The notes beneath the pieces were generated by a model. The model saw only the letters and a program-made list of their open reading frames with translations, searched no databases and was not told the DNA's origin. Both the position numbers and the translations under genes were made by a program. From contig NZ_CP071321.1 of assembly GCF_017309585.1 (NCBI RefSeq), positions 1,550,001 to 1,614,000 of the forward strand: 64,000 nucleotides of DNA. Reading direction: 5' to 3'. The first letter of the stretch is position 1. Each line of letters opens with the position of its first letter. Below are positions 49,893-58,410 of the stretch, in pieces. The DNA is from Nitrogeniibacter aestuarii. Its GTDB lineage: Bacteria > Pseudomonadota > Gammaproteobacteria > Burkholderiales > Rhodocyclaceae.

Positions 49893-50043
49893 GTGTCGGC
49901 ACAAAGAAAACTCGAGCTGCTAGATTTCGTGTTCAATCCAGGGAGCTAGGCGCAAGCTGCGTGTAACGCGTCTTCGGGCGTTTGTCTGCAGTGAACCTGA
50001 AGCGGAAGTAGGGGGTGTAAATCCAGCAATCCCGCTACCGGTC

Positions 50044-51655
50044 GAGGCTGTGTAAAAACAGCCCTCATGGCATGATGTTCGCATCATCAGGATGATCAGA
50101 TGCCATGAAGCGATTCATTGAAGGGCAAAGCCGCATACAAGGCAGCTTGCTGCCGGAGACGCTGGATGACTTTGTGTCCGAGACCAATCCGGTTCGCGTC
50201 ATTGATATCTTTGTTGATGAACTCAATCTGCGACAGTTGGGTTTTGCTGGTGTCGAGCCGGCGGAGACAGGTCGGCCGGCGTATCACCCGTCGGTGCTGC
50301 TCAAGCTCTACATCTACGGCTATCTGAACCAGGTTCAGTCAAGTCGGCGCCTGGAGCGCGAGGCGCAACGGAACGTCGAGTTGATGTGGCTGGTGGGCCG
50401 TCTGGCGCCTGATTTCAAGACCATCGCCAACTTCCGCAAGAACAATCCGAAGGGTATTCGCGGCGTATGTCGTCGGTTCGTTGTGCTGTGTCGGGAACTG
50501 GAGCTGTTCTCTGAGTCGGTCGTCGCCATCGACGGCAGCAAATTCAAGGCCGTCAACAACCGAGATCGCAACTTCACCAGTGCCAAGCTGCAGCGGCGCA
50601 TGAACGAAATCGAAGCAAGCATCGAACGCTACCTGGCCGAGATGGATACGGCGGACCGTCGCGAGCCCGAAGTGGCTCAGGTGAAGAAGGCGCGGCTCAC
50701 CGACAAGATCAACATGCTGAAGGCGCGAATGAAAGAGCTCGAGGCCATCGGCGCGGAACTCGAGAACACGCCCGACAAGCAGATCTCCCTCACCGACCCC
50801 GACGCCCGCGCCATGAAGACGCGGGGCACCGGTATCGTGGGCTACAACGTTCAGACGGCCGTCGAGACGAAGCACCATCTGATCGTGGCGCACGAAGTGA
50901 CCAACGACGGACTCGACCGGGATCAGTTGAGCAAAATGGGCAAACAGGCTCGCAAGGTCATGCGGGTGGAGTACCTCACTGCCATTGCGGATCGGGGGTA
51001 TTTCAAGAGTCAGGAAATCCTCGCCTGCCACAAGGCCGGGATCGTGCCGCTTGTGCCCAAAAGCATGACTTCCAACGCTAAGGCAGACGGCCGGTTTGAT
51101 CGAGCGGACTTCGTGTATGACCGCGACAACGGCGAGTATGTTTGCCCGGCCGGCGAGCGCCTGATCTGGCGCTACACCAGTGATCAGGCTGGACTGAGGG
51201 TGCATCGCTATTGGAGTTCGAAATGCCCGACCTGTCCTATCAAATCACGATGCACTCCCGGGGACTATCGACGCGTCAGTCGCTGGATCCATGAGGAAGA
51301 ACTGGAGGTCATGCAGGCGCGGCTCGACGAAGCGCCTGAGAGTATGCGCATCCGTCGTCGCACCGTGGAGCATCCGTTCGGGACGCTAAAGGCATGGATG
51401 GGCGCAACGCATTTCCTGACCAAGGGACTTGAACGCGTGAAGACCGAGATGAATCTTCACGTTCTGGCCTACAACTTGAAACGGGTGATGAATCTGATGG
51501 GAAATGAGGCCTTGATAAGAGCGATCCGGGCCTGATCAGGCCTTTGTTCGGTCGCAAATTCGCAACTCACCTCTCGCCGACGGAATCGATTGACTCGGGG
51601 ACGTCCTGAATTTCTCGATCCAGGTGCGCGTCCAGAGGCGTTTTTACACAGCCTC
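50044..51655 (+). mobile_element. IS1182-family insertion sequence
   Basis: 1612-bp element bounded by 16-bp perfect terminal inverted repeats: GAGGCTGTGTAAAAAC at the left end (50044-50059) and its complement at 51640-51655. The left end also folds as GGCTGT-N6-ACAGCC. The 4 bp GGTC flank it on both sides (50040-50043 and 51656-51659) as a likely target-site duplication. The intact ends and repeat indicate a fairly recent, whole insertion. Confidence 0.9.
50105..51535 (+). CDS. IS1182-family DDE transposase
   Basis: 476 residues, full-length with no frameshift. N-terminal region LGFAGVEPAETGRPAYHPSV, then the DDE domain with VVAIDGSKFKAVNNRD, GYNVQTAVE, TAIADRGYFKS and VEHPFGTLKAWMG, which hold the likely catalytic Asp, Asp and Glu. 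Contains a zinc-type CPTCPIKSRC segment. Confidence 0.95.
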   Translation: MKRFIEGQSRIQGSLLPETLDDFVSETNPVRVIDIFVDELNLRQLGFAGVEPAETGRPAYHPSVLLKLYIYGYLNQVQSSRRLEREAQRNVELMWLVGRLAPDFKTIANFRKNNPKGIRGVCRRFVVLCRELELFSESVVAIDGSKFKAVNNRDRNFTSAKLQRRMNEIEASIERYLAEMDTADRREPEVAQVKKARLTDKINMLKARMKELEAIGAELENTPDKQISLTDPDARAMKTRGTGIVGYNVQTAVETKHHLIVAHEVTNDGLDRDQLSKMGKQARKVMRVEYLTAIADRGYFKSQEILACHKAGIVPLVPKSMTSNAKADGRFDRADFVYDRDNGEYVCPAGERLIWRYTSDQAGLRVHRYWSSKCPTCPIKSRCTPGDYRRVSRWIHEEELEVMQARLDEAPESMRIRRRTVEHPFGTLKAWMGATHFLTKGLERVKTEMNLHVLAYNLKRVMNLMGNEALIRAIRA

Positions 51656-51818
51656 GGTCAGGAGCAGCCATAAGGTGACTAATTGGAACAGTGCCAAACC
51701 ATGCATAATATCGGTCACGAATTAAGTAAACTGCCCCTGTATCTCCAGTTCCTTTTCTATATGCGCGCAATTCTCCCGCTACATTAATCTCCAACCTAAT
51801 GAACCAAGGACAAGAACA
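51656..51818. other. IS right flank and leader of the ParB-fold gene
   Basis: 163 nt, AT-rich relative to the chromosome. A minus-strand frame here reads through VYLIRDRYYAWFGTVPISH and, when the IS and one GGTC copy are removed, would stop just past the insertion site. No start codon with a ribosome site was seen, so it is noted only as a possible remnant. No obvious promoter could be assigned. Confidence 0.3.
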
Positions 51819-52904
51819 ATGAGACAAGCTGATCTGCCGGCTACTGCACTTTTGCTTGATCCCAACAACTATCGTTTCCATGAGCTTGAACACTACGTGG
51901 AAGCGGCAGAAGACAGGTTCGCCGAAGATGCAGTTCAGAAGCGCGCCCAGCAGCGGTTGCGGCAGGAAGAGGGCATCCAGGAGCTTAAGAACTCGATCGT
52001 TCGAAACGGATATATCCCAGTCGAACGGATTGTCGTTAGACCATACGCCCACGCAGAAGGCAAATACGTGGTTGTGGAAGGAAACCGGCGTACTGCTGCG
52101 GTTAAATGGATACTCGACGACCAAGACGCTGGCGTGAACATTCCCCAAGCGACTCTCAATTCTATCGCCAACCTTCCAGTCGTAATCGTCGAAGAGGCCG
52201 CACCCGACGAGATATTTCGCGCATCTTTAATGGGCATTCGACATGTATCTGGAATTAGGCAATGGGGTGGCTACCAGAGGGCTAAGCTCGTCGCGCACAT
52301 GCGTGACGCTCTACAGTTGGAAAGCGGCGAGGTGTCTGATCGCCTTGGCATGAGCACGAACGAGGCAAACCGGCGATACCGCGCCTTTCAAGCGCTTCGG
52401 CAAATGCAAATGGATGAAGAATTCGCAGATTTCGCGAACCCATCAATGTACGCAATTTTCCATGAAGCGGTTTCTCTTACGGCCGTAAAGGCTTGGCTCG
52501 ATTGGCGCGACGTCGAGGGAAAGTTCTGCAACGAGGAAACCCGCACTCAATTTTACGAATTGATCACGCCCCGAGAGGATGATGAAGGGCACAAGCTGGA
52601 ACCAAAGATTACGTCGTATTCCCAGGTTCGCGAGTTGCGATCAATCCTCGACAAACCAGAGGCAAAGCGAATCCTACTTGATCCATCTCGGCCATTCGTC
52701 GAAGCCTTGGGGATCGCGAAACAGGAAGAGTTCGCGAGGCTCTGGGTTTCGGCGGTAGCCGAGGCCATTTCGTCTCTCGAGTCACTTGGGGTCAAAGAAC
52801 TCAAAGACCTTCAGCAGGCCGAAGTTGACTCCCTTAATAAGCTGCGCAACTTGGCGAGCGAGCGACTTAATGATTACACAGCGTTGACTGGAAAGCAGGT
52901 CTGA
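51819..52904 (+). CDS. ParB/Srx-fold protein with HTH
   Basis: 361 residues. The N-terminal ParB/sulfiredoxin-type domain (about 1-130) has LLLDPNNYRF, IQELKNSIVRNGYIPVERI and the ligand-binding motif VVVEGNRRTAA (about 84-94). About 155-195 looks like a ParB/KorB-type helix-turn-helix (SDRLGMSTNEANRRYRAF). The C-terminal 150 residues are helical with no recognised family. It is not a chromosome-partitioning ParB: no parA or parS is near. The gene is AT-richer than its surroundings, follows an IS and is coupled (1-nt gap) to an Mrr-like nuclease gene. ParB-fold domains can hydrolyse or bind nucleotides; the function here is unknown. Confidence 0.75.
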   Translation: MRQADLPATALLLDPNNYRFHELEHYVEAAEDRFAEDAVQKRAQQRLRQEEGIQELKNSIVRNGYIPVERIVVRPYAHAEGKYVVVEGNRRTAAVKWILDDQDAGVNIPQATLNSIANLPVVIVEEAAPDEIFRASLMGIRHVSGIRQWGGYQRAKLVAHMRDALQLESGEVSDRLGMSTNEANRRYRAFQALRQMQMDEEFADFANPSMYAIFHEAVSLTAVKAWLDWRDVEGKFCNEETRTQFYELITPREDDEGHKLEPKITSYSQVRELRSILDKPEAKRILLDPSRPFVEALGIAKQEEFARLWVSAVAEAISSLESLGVKELKDLQQAEVDSLNKLRNLASERLNDYTALTGKQV

Positions 52905-52905
52905 C

Positions 52906-53775
52906 ATGCGGCCCGGGCCGGCAGCTGCAGCAGACTTAATCCAAGGTGAGCTGCCGATTGATGCGCCGCCAAGAAGAGTAAGGGAGATTGTTTCTGAGTT
53001 TGTTCTATCGCGCGGGTGGGCAGATAGTGCTCAGGGTGCGCAGGAACTTGGCGAACGCTGGGAAGACCGCGTACTGTCGCGCCTTCGGGTAACCCACAGC
53101 GAATACAACAGGGTCGGGCGACCGACGACGTTCGCCTTTAATACATCTTCGGAATATCTCGTTCAGGGAGCTTGCTTTGTCGAGGGGCTAGATTCCCCGG
53201 AACTTGTAGAAAAGAAAGCGCGAAGACTCAAACATTCCGAGTATCGTGCTGCGTTGAAAAGACTTAGCCCCAATCAGTTTGAAACCTTATGTGGCAAACT
53301 CATCGGCCTTTTAGGTGTCAACGATCCAATTGTGACTAGGTCATCTGCTGATGAAGGGATCGATTTCTTTGGGAAACTCTCACTTGGCGGATTTTTTTAC
53401 CCTGATGATCTGACACCTACGGTGCAGCAGCAATTGGATATCTGGCTTGTTGGACAAGCAAAACACTATCAAGAAACGCAGGCTGGTACGCCAGAACTGC
53501 GGGAGCTCGTCGGATCTGTAGAACTCGGCCGCGCCAAGACGTTCGGTAGTATTCGTTCCCCCCTTGACGCGATGGATATTCGTGTTGCAGATCCTGTATT
53601 TTTGATTTTCGTCACGACTGGAGCTATCAGCACGAATGGCTGGACACTCCTTAAACGATCAGGCGTGATTGGGTTCGATGGTGAAATGGTCGCTGCGTTT
53701 CTCGCTGATCGAGGCGCCGGCATGGGCGGAGATGAATTCTCCACAGAAGACTTCATCGCGTGGCTGGACACGTAG
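52906..53775 (+). CDS. Mrr-like PD-(D/E)XK restriction endonuclease
   Basis: 289 residues. The C-terminal half carries a Mrr_cat-type catalytic core: KRLSPNQFETLCGKLIGLLG (Glu126), RSSADEGIDFFGKL (Asp149/Asp153) and LVGQAKHYQ (Gln184-Lys186), followed by ELRELVGSVELGRAKTFG. That order, E...D...QxK, fits a type IV-like modified-DNA endonuclease. The N-terminal 110 residues have no recognised family. No methyltransferase is adjacent, so target choice may depend on the ParB-fold partner or on modification. Cotranscribed with it by 1-nt spacing. Confidence 0.75.
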   Translation: MRPGPAAAADLIQGELPIDAPPRRVREIVSEFVLSRGWADSAQGAQELGERWEDRVLSRLRVTHSEYNRVGRPTTFAFNTSSEYLVQGACFVEGLDSPELVEKKARRLKHSEYRAALKRLSPNQFETLCGKLIGLLGVNDPIVTRSSADEGIDFFGKLSLGGFFYPDDLTPTVQQQLDIWLVGQAKHYQETQAGTPELRELVGSVELGRAKTFGSIRSPLDAMDIRVADPVFLIFVTTGAISTNGWTLLKRSGVIGFDGEMVAAFLADRGAGMGGDEFSTEDFIAWLDT

Positions 53776-53780
53776 CGAGC

Positions 53781-53873
53781 GTAGCCCGGACAAGGCCCGT
53801 AGGGCCGCCTCCGGGATTCAACGGTCAATTGCCCACCGCTGCCCCGGATTCCGCTGCGCTGCATCCGGGCTAC
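53781..53873. repeat. REP/BIME-like inverted repeat
   Basis: Outer arms GTAGCCCGGA (53781-53790) and TCCGGGCTAC (53864-53873) are perfect complements; an inner stem CCCGGAT...ATCCGGG lies at 53843-53869. The GTAGCCCGGATGCAGCGC-type unit is a repeat family scattered in many proteobacterial genomes, usually between genes. It marks the right edge of the accessory island. Confidence 0.75.
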
Positions 53874-53903
53874 GACATTACCCACCAGCGGTGTGGCAAC
53901 CAC

Positions 53904-54620
53904 CTACTGTGACTTGATCGGAATGATCCGCTGATTGAGCTTCACCCCCGGCGGGCCTTCCATGCCGTATTTCCCCGCCAGCTGTGCCTTGCGCTCTTCA
54001 TTGCGCCACCACACCCGGAAACCCAGCAGCATGGCCAGTACCAGTGAATAGAGGATGGGTTCGGTCAGGTCGGCCTTGACCAGCCACCAGTAGTGAATGA
54101 CGCCCATGATGGCGATCGCGTACACCGAGCGGTGCAGCGACTGCCAGCGCTTGCCGCCGAGGCGCTTGATCATGCCGTTGGTGCTGGTGGCGGCCAGTGG
54201 GATGAGCAGCACGAAGGCGGCGAAGCCGACGGTGATGTAGGGGCGCTTCAGGACATCGTTGGCGATGGCCTGAAGGTCGAAAAACTGGTCGAGCCCGATG
54301 TAGATGGAGAAGTGGGCGAACACATAGAAAAACGCGAACAGCCCGAGCATGCGGCGCAGGCGGATCAGCCAGTGCCAGCCGGTGAGGCGGCGCAGCGGGG
54401 TGACAGCCAGGGTGATGAGGAGAAAGCGCAACGCCCAGTCGCCAGTGGCGTGGGTGATGGTCTCGATCGGGTTGGCGCCCAGGTCCTGCTGAAAGAAGCG
54501 CCAGACCAGCCAGGCCGCCGGGATCAGACAGAGGGCAAAGAGCACTGCCTTGAGCGTGCTGATTTGCCCGGGCGAGAGCATGCGCAGCCCGGGGCTGCGT
54601 GATTGAGCTGCAGTGGTCAT
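53904..54620 (-). CDS. msrQ: MsrQ haem-binding membrane subunit
   Basis: 238 residues, about six transmembrane helices; conserved His near FAHFSIYIG and RWQSLHRSVYAIAIMGVIH. It delivers electrons from the respiratory chain to MsrP for repair of oxidised periplasmic methionines. Three bases separate it from msrP, with msrP upstream. Confidence 0.93.
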   Translation of the reverse strand: MTTAAQSRSPGLRMLSPGQISTLKAVLFALCLIPAAWLVWRFFQQDLGANPIETITHATGDWALRFLLITLAVTPLRRLTGWHWLIRLRRMLGLFAFFYVFAHFSIYIGLDQFFDLQAIANDVLKRPYITVGFAAFVLLIPLAATSTNGMIKRLGGKRWQSLHRSVYAIAIMGVIHYWWLVKADLTEPILYSLVLAMLLGFRVWWRNEERKAQLAGKYGMEGPPGVKLNQRIIPIKSQ

Positions 54621-54623
54621 GAC

Positions 54624-55562
54624 TCAGAAGTTCTTTTTGAGGTCCATGCCTGTGTAGAGCGAGGCGACCTGATCAGCATAACCGTTGAACGGCAGGGTGG
54701 GGCGCTTGAGGAAGTCGCCAATGCGGCGTTCCTTGGCCTGGCTCCAGCGCGGGTGATTCACGTCCGGATTCACGTTGGAATAGAAGCCGTACTCGCTCGG
54801 CGCGGCGTCGTTCCAGGCGGTGTTGGGCTGCTTGTCGGTGAGGCGGATGTGGACGATGGACTTGGCGCTCTTGAAGCCATATTTCCAGGGCACGACCAGG
54901 CGCAGCGGCGCGCCGTTCTGGTTAGGCAGCACATCACCGTAGAGGCCGACGGCCATGAGGGTGAGCGGGTGCATGGCTTCGTCCAGGCGCAGGCCTTCCT
55001 TGTACGGCCAGTTGAGCACCGGCAGGCGTGACATCACCTTGGGGTCATAAAGCGTGGTGAATTCGACGTACTTGGCGCTACCGAGCGGATCGACCTGCTT
55101 GAGCAGGGCCGAGAGCGGAAAACCCACCCAGGGCACGACCATGGACCAGGCCTCGACACAGCGCAGGCGGTAGATGCGCTCTTCGAGGGGGGCGAGCTTG
55201 ATGAGCTCGTCAATGTCGAAGGTCTTCGGTTTGCCGACCAGACCATCGACCTTGACCGTCCATGGGCGGGTCTGCATGCGTCCGGCGTTGGCTGCGGGGT
55301 CGGACTTGTCGGTACCGAACTCGTAGAAGTTGCAGTAGCTGGTGATGTCCTTGCGTGGGGTGAGTTCTTCCGCTGTGCTGAGCGGGCTCTTGGCGATGGG
55401 GCCGGGCAGTCCGCTCTGGGCCGCCAGCAGGCGCGTCGGTTGCGACAGGGCCAGTCCGGCAGCGCTCAGCCCGGCCACCTGCAGGAAGCGCCGGCGGTCG
55501 GCATAGACCTCGGGCGGCGTGATTTCGGAAGGCAGGATGTCGTTGGGGCGTTTGATCAGCAT
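54624..55562 (-). CDS. msrP: MsrP molybdopterin methionine-sulfoxide reductase
   Basis: 312 residues from ATG 55562; the open frame continues upstream but lacks the Tat signal at its start. Tat motif DRRRFLQVAG is at 22-31. The molybdenum ligand Cys135 lies in YRLRCVEAWSMVVPWVGF. The sulfite-oxidase-like fold matches YedY/MsrP. It is preceded by an ECF-type promoter and lies downstream of an ECF sigma/anti-sigma pair. Confidence 0.93.
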   Translation of the reverse strand: MLIKRPNDILPSEITPPEVYADRRRFLQVAGLSAAGLALSQPTRLLAAQSGLPGPIAKSPLSTAEELTPRKDITSYCNFYEFGTDKSDPAANAGRMQTRPWTVKVDGLVGKPKTFDIDELIKLAPLEERIYRLRCVEAWSMVVPWVGFPLSALLKQVDPLGSAKYVEFTTLYDPKVMSRLPVLNWPYKEGLRLDEAMHPLTLMAVGLYGDVLPNQNGAPLRLVVPWKYGFKSAKSIVHIRLTDKQPNTAWNDAAPSEYGFYSNVNPDVNHPRWSQAKERRIGDFLKRPTLPFNGYADQVASLYTGMDLKKNF

Positions 55563-55624
55563 GGCGTGTCTCGGTGTGTTGTCCTGTAGAGCAGACCGTG
55601 TGGCCTGCCACTTTCTTACACTCG

Positions 55625-55650
55625 GACGCAAAACCCGTTGCTGAGGTTCC
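55625..55650 (-). promoter_or_regulatory. ECF-type promoter for msrPQ
   Basis: On the minus strand GGAACC-N16-CGTC: the typical -35/-10 pattern of extracytoplasmic sigma factors with exact 16-nt spacing. It ends about 60 nt before the msrP ATG. The most likely user is the sigma factor encoded just upstream. Confidence 0.65.
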
Positions 55651-55665
55651 GGGTGTGACGTCTGC

Positions 55666-56433
55666 TCAGGGGTTGAGTGCCTGATACACCGAGATTGCCA
55701 CCGCCTGCAGTTCCTCCCGCGGAATCGGGCCCGTGAGTGCATAGCCCAATGGGCCATCGACCCAGTAGAACACATTCACGTCCTGAGCCTGTGCAAACCG
55801 GAAGGCGGTTTCCGTCGCTTCTTCCTCGTGGCATATGAACAGCGTCAGGCGCTGCCCCGTGGGGTCTTCATACATGAGCAGGGCGCCCGGACCATCGTGG
55901 CTGGCGATCAGGCGTCCACCGATCAGGCTGTAACCGTGTTGCTGCAGGTCGGGGGCGGTGATATGCCCACCAACACGCTTGCTCAACCAGGCGACCAGAT
56001 GCTCGCGCTGGTCAGCCCCCACTTCGACCGGATGGCGGACCTCAGGGCTATAGACCGCATACGCCATCGCCGCATCCCTGACGATTGGAGACTGGGCCAG
56101 TGACGCGTCGGGTTGGCCAGCCTGATGGCCGACCAGATAGCCGCCGAACAGCCCAATGGCCAGCCAGCCGATGGCGGCGGCCATGCGCCAGCGACCGGCA
56201 CTGGCCGGCTGCCCAGCGTCGATCCTGTCGAGAAGGGCTTCGGGAAGTGGTTCATCCATGACCGGGTCAAAGGCGTCATGGAAGAGCGTGCGTTGCTCGG
56301 CCCACGATGCCACGTCAGCCGCCGCTTGCGGGTTGCGCGCCAGCCAGGCGGCCACGCGCTCGCGTTCGGCATCGGCCAGCTGGTCGTCTGCGTAGGCGTG
56401 CAACAGGGATTCGTCGGGTGCGTTGTGTGTCAT
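55666..56433 (-). CDS. membrane anti-sigma factor
   Basis: 255 residues: cytoplasmic anti-sigma-type helix pattern (ESLLHAYADDQLADAERERVAAWLARNP, shown here in part), one transmembrane helix (about 83-103, AAIGWLAIGLFGGYLVGHQ) and a periplasmic domain of about 150 residues. The zinc-binding H-x3-C-x2-C of ZAS proteins is absent. Its start overlaps the sigma gene stop by 4 nt (ATGA), the usual arrangement of a sigma/anti-sigma pair. Confidence 0.85.
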   Translation of the reverse strand: MTHNAPDESLLHAYADDQLADAERERVAAWLARNPQAAADVASWAEQRTLFHDAFDPVMDEPLPEALLDRIDAGQPASAGRWRMAAAIGWLAIGLFGGYLVGHQAGQPDASLAQSPIVRDAAMAYAVYSPEVRHPVEVGADQREHLVAWLSKRVGGHITAPDLQQHGYSLIGGRLIASHDGPGALLMYEDPTGQRLTLFICHEEEATETAFRFAQAQDVNVFYWVDGPLGYALTGPIPREELQAVAISVYQALNP

Positions 56434-56921
56434 TTGATTCGCGTCAGTACGGCCTTGGGGCTCATGTGGTCTTTCAGTTGGCGTCTGGCTCGCGACAGGC
56501 GAGACATCACCGTGCCGATGGGCAGGTCCAGTACCTGGGCAATCTCCTCGTAACGCAGGTTCTCCAGACCGACCAGCAAGAGAATCTCTCGATGATCGGC
56601 ACTCAATTGCTGCAGCGCCCGGTCCAGATCGCGCAGCTTCAGGCTGTCCTGTGTGGCATCGCGAACCGGCAAGGGTTCCACATCCACATCACTGCTGGCC
56701 CGCATCGGGTCGTTCTTGCGGATCTGATTCACGAACACGTTGTGCATCAGGGTGAGCAGCCATGCGCGCAGCGAGCCGCCCTGCCAGTGCCCCTGCTTGC
56801 GCAGAGCACGCTCCACCGTGTCCTGAACCAGATCGTCGGCACGCGCCTGATCGCCGACCAGCGCCCGGGCATAGCGCCTGATGCGCGGCAGTTCCGCAAT
56901 CAAAGCCTGATCGTCGATCAT
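56430..56921 (-). CDS. ECF sigma factor
   Basis: 163 residues from ATG 56921, with AGGA upstream; longer in-frame starts upstream lack support. Region 2 (YARALVGDQARADDLVQDTV) and region 4 (HREILLLVGLENLRYEEIAQVLD) are typical of sigma-70 ECF factors. It should be held by the anti-sigma factor and transcribe msrPQ and itself, based on gene order and promoter sites. Confidence 0.92.
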   Translation of the reverse strand: MIDDQALIAELPRIRRYARALVGDQARADDLVQDTVERALRKQGHWQGGSLRAWLLTLMHNVFVNQIRKNDPMRASSDVDVEPLPVRDATQDSLKLRDLDRALQQLSADHREILLLVGLENLRYEEIAQVLDLPIGTVMSRLSRARRQLKDHMSPKAVLTRIK

Positions 56922-56993
56922 CGACAGGTCCTGTTTTCGTTTTTCATGAGCGGGTTGGGCGTTTGACCTTTGATGGACAGCCTTCATGGGCAA

Positions 56994-57019
56994 GAACACA
57001 TGGCATCCCGGATTATTCC
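56994..57019 (-). promoter_or_regulatory. candidate ECF promoter upstream of the sigma gene
   Basis: GGAATA-N16-GTTC on the minus strand, about 73 nt before the sigma ATG. It shares the GGAA box and 16-nt spacing with the site before msrP, but the -10 part is less alike. Confidence 0.4.
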
Positions 57020-57123
57020 CACACACATGAAAAAAAGCTTGACGCACTGCAGCCGCGACAGGTGTGGCGTGATTGGGCTAAACTTGAAGGCTTGTTTTTA
57101 CACCGCTTTTTGCAGGAAAACCG

Positions 57124-58203
57124 ATGTCCGACGCGACCAACAAACCCATTGACGATGTCCGAATCAAGGAAATCAAGGAGCTGGCGCCGCCCGTGCATGT
57201 GCTCCGCGAGTTTCCGGCCACCGACCGGGCCGCGGCCACCGCCTACGAGACGCGTCAGACGCTGCACCGTGTGCTGCACGGCATGGATGACCGCCTGATG
57301 GTGGTGATCGGCCCCTGTTCCATCCACGATTACGATGCGGCCATGGAGTACGCCCGTCTGCTCAAGGAGCAGGCTGACCGTCTCAAGGACGATCTGGTGA
57401 TCGTGATGCGCGTGTACTTCGAAAAGCCGCGCACCACCGTGGGCTGGAAAGGCCTCATCAACGATCCGCACCTGGACGGCAGCTTCCAGATCAACGAGGG
57501 CGTGCGCCTGGCGCGCAAGCTGTTGTGGGAGATCAACGAGCTGGGCCTGCCCGCCGGGACCGAATTCCTCGACATGATCACGCCGCAGTACGTGGCCGAC
57601 CTGATCAGCTGGGGCGCCATCGGCGCGCGTACCACGGAAAGCCAGGTGCACCGTGAGCTGGCCTCCGGGCTGTCCTGCCCGGTGGGCTTCAAGAACGGTA
57701 CCGACGGCAACATGCGCATTGCGGTGGATGCCATCAAGGCCGCCCAGTCGCCGCACCATTTCCTGTCGGTGACCAAGGCCGGCCACTCGGCCATCGTGTC
57801 CACCACCGGCAACGAGGACTGTCACGTGATCCTGCGTGGGGGTAAAGCGCCCAACTACGATGCCCAGAGCGTGGACGCCGCCTGCAAGGAACTGGCCGCC
57901 AGTTCCGTGTCGGCCCGCGTGATGATCGATTTCTCCCATGCCAACAGCCGCAAGCAGCACCAGTTGCAGATCGAAGTGGCCGAGGATGTGGCCGGGCAGA
58001 TGGCCGCGGGCGATGACCGCATCGTCGGTGTCATGGTCGAGTCGCACCTCAAGGAAGGCCGTCAGGATCTCAAGCCCGGTTGCGAGCTGGAATACGGCAA
58101 GAGCATCACCGATGCGTGCATCGGCTGGGACGACAGCATCAAGGTCCTCGATACCCTGGCAGAAGCCGTGCGTAACCGCCGTGTGAAGACAGCCAGCGTC
58201 TGA
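57124..58203 (+). CDS. aroG: DAHP synthase, class I (AroG-type)
   Basis: 359 residues. VVIGPCSIHDYDAAMEYARL, MRVYFEKPRTTVGWKGLIND and HANSRKQ define the microbial class I enzyme that makes DAHP, the first step of aromatic amino-acid synthesis. Allosteric type not resolved; the phenylalanine-sensitive group is most alike by eye. Confidence 0.95.
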   Translation: MSDATNKPIDDVRIKEIKELAPPVHVLREFPATDRAAATAYETRQTLHRVLHGMDDRLMVVIGPCSIHDYDAAMEYARLLKEQADRLKDDLVIVMRVYFEKPRTTVGWKGLINDPHLDGSFQINEGVRLARKLLWEINELGLPAGTEFLDMITPQYVADLISWGAIGARTTESQVHRELASGLSCPVGFKNGTDGNMRIAVDAIKAAQSPHHFLSVTKAGHSAIVSTTGNEDCHVILRGGKAPNYDAQSVDAACKELAASSVSARVMIDFSHANSRKQHQLQIEVAEDVAGQMAAGDDRIVGVMVESHLKEGRQDLKPGCELEYGKSITDACIGWDDSIKVLDTLAEAVRNRRVKTASV

Positions 58204-58234
58204 TTTGCGCCGGCAACGGGCATCGCCCTGCATG

Positions 58235-58264
58235 AAAAGGTCCGCTCAAGGCGGGCCTTTTTTT
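58235..58264 (+). terminator. terminator after aroG
   Basis: AAAAGGTCCGC, TCAAG loop, GCGGGCCTTTT with one T-G wobble, plus T. Starts 31 nt after the aroG stop. Confidence 0.8.
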
Positions 58265-58286
58265 GTGCTGGACTGAGCCCGGACGA

Positions 58287-58319
58287 GAAAAAAAACCCGC
58301 TCAGTCTCCCTGAGCGGGT
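58287..58319 (-). terminator. terminator for the Calvin-cycle operon
   Basis: Minus-strand stem ACCCGCTCA / TGAGCGGGT with a 7-nt loop and a following run of T. It lies about 92 nt after the fba stop and ends the operon. Confidence 0.9.
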
Positions 58320-58410
58320 CGGAAACAACAGCCTCGGCGCCGGGATCGGGACGAGTAATGCGCGTTGGCCGGTCAATGCTCCAAATCGTGAATTCCTTGA
58401 ATCGCCTCCC

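Noticed and set aside
51567..52148. 193-codon minus-strand frame over the IS end and ParB-gene start
   Set aside because: Mostly antisense to the ParB-fold gene; only the intergenic piece is protein-like, and it lacks a ribosome site. Kept only as a note.
57039..57084. TTGACG and TAAACT as a sigma-70 promoter for aroG
   Set aside because: The two boxes are 34 nt apart, about twice the usual distance.
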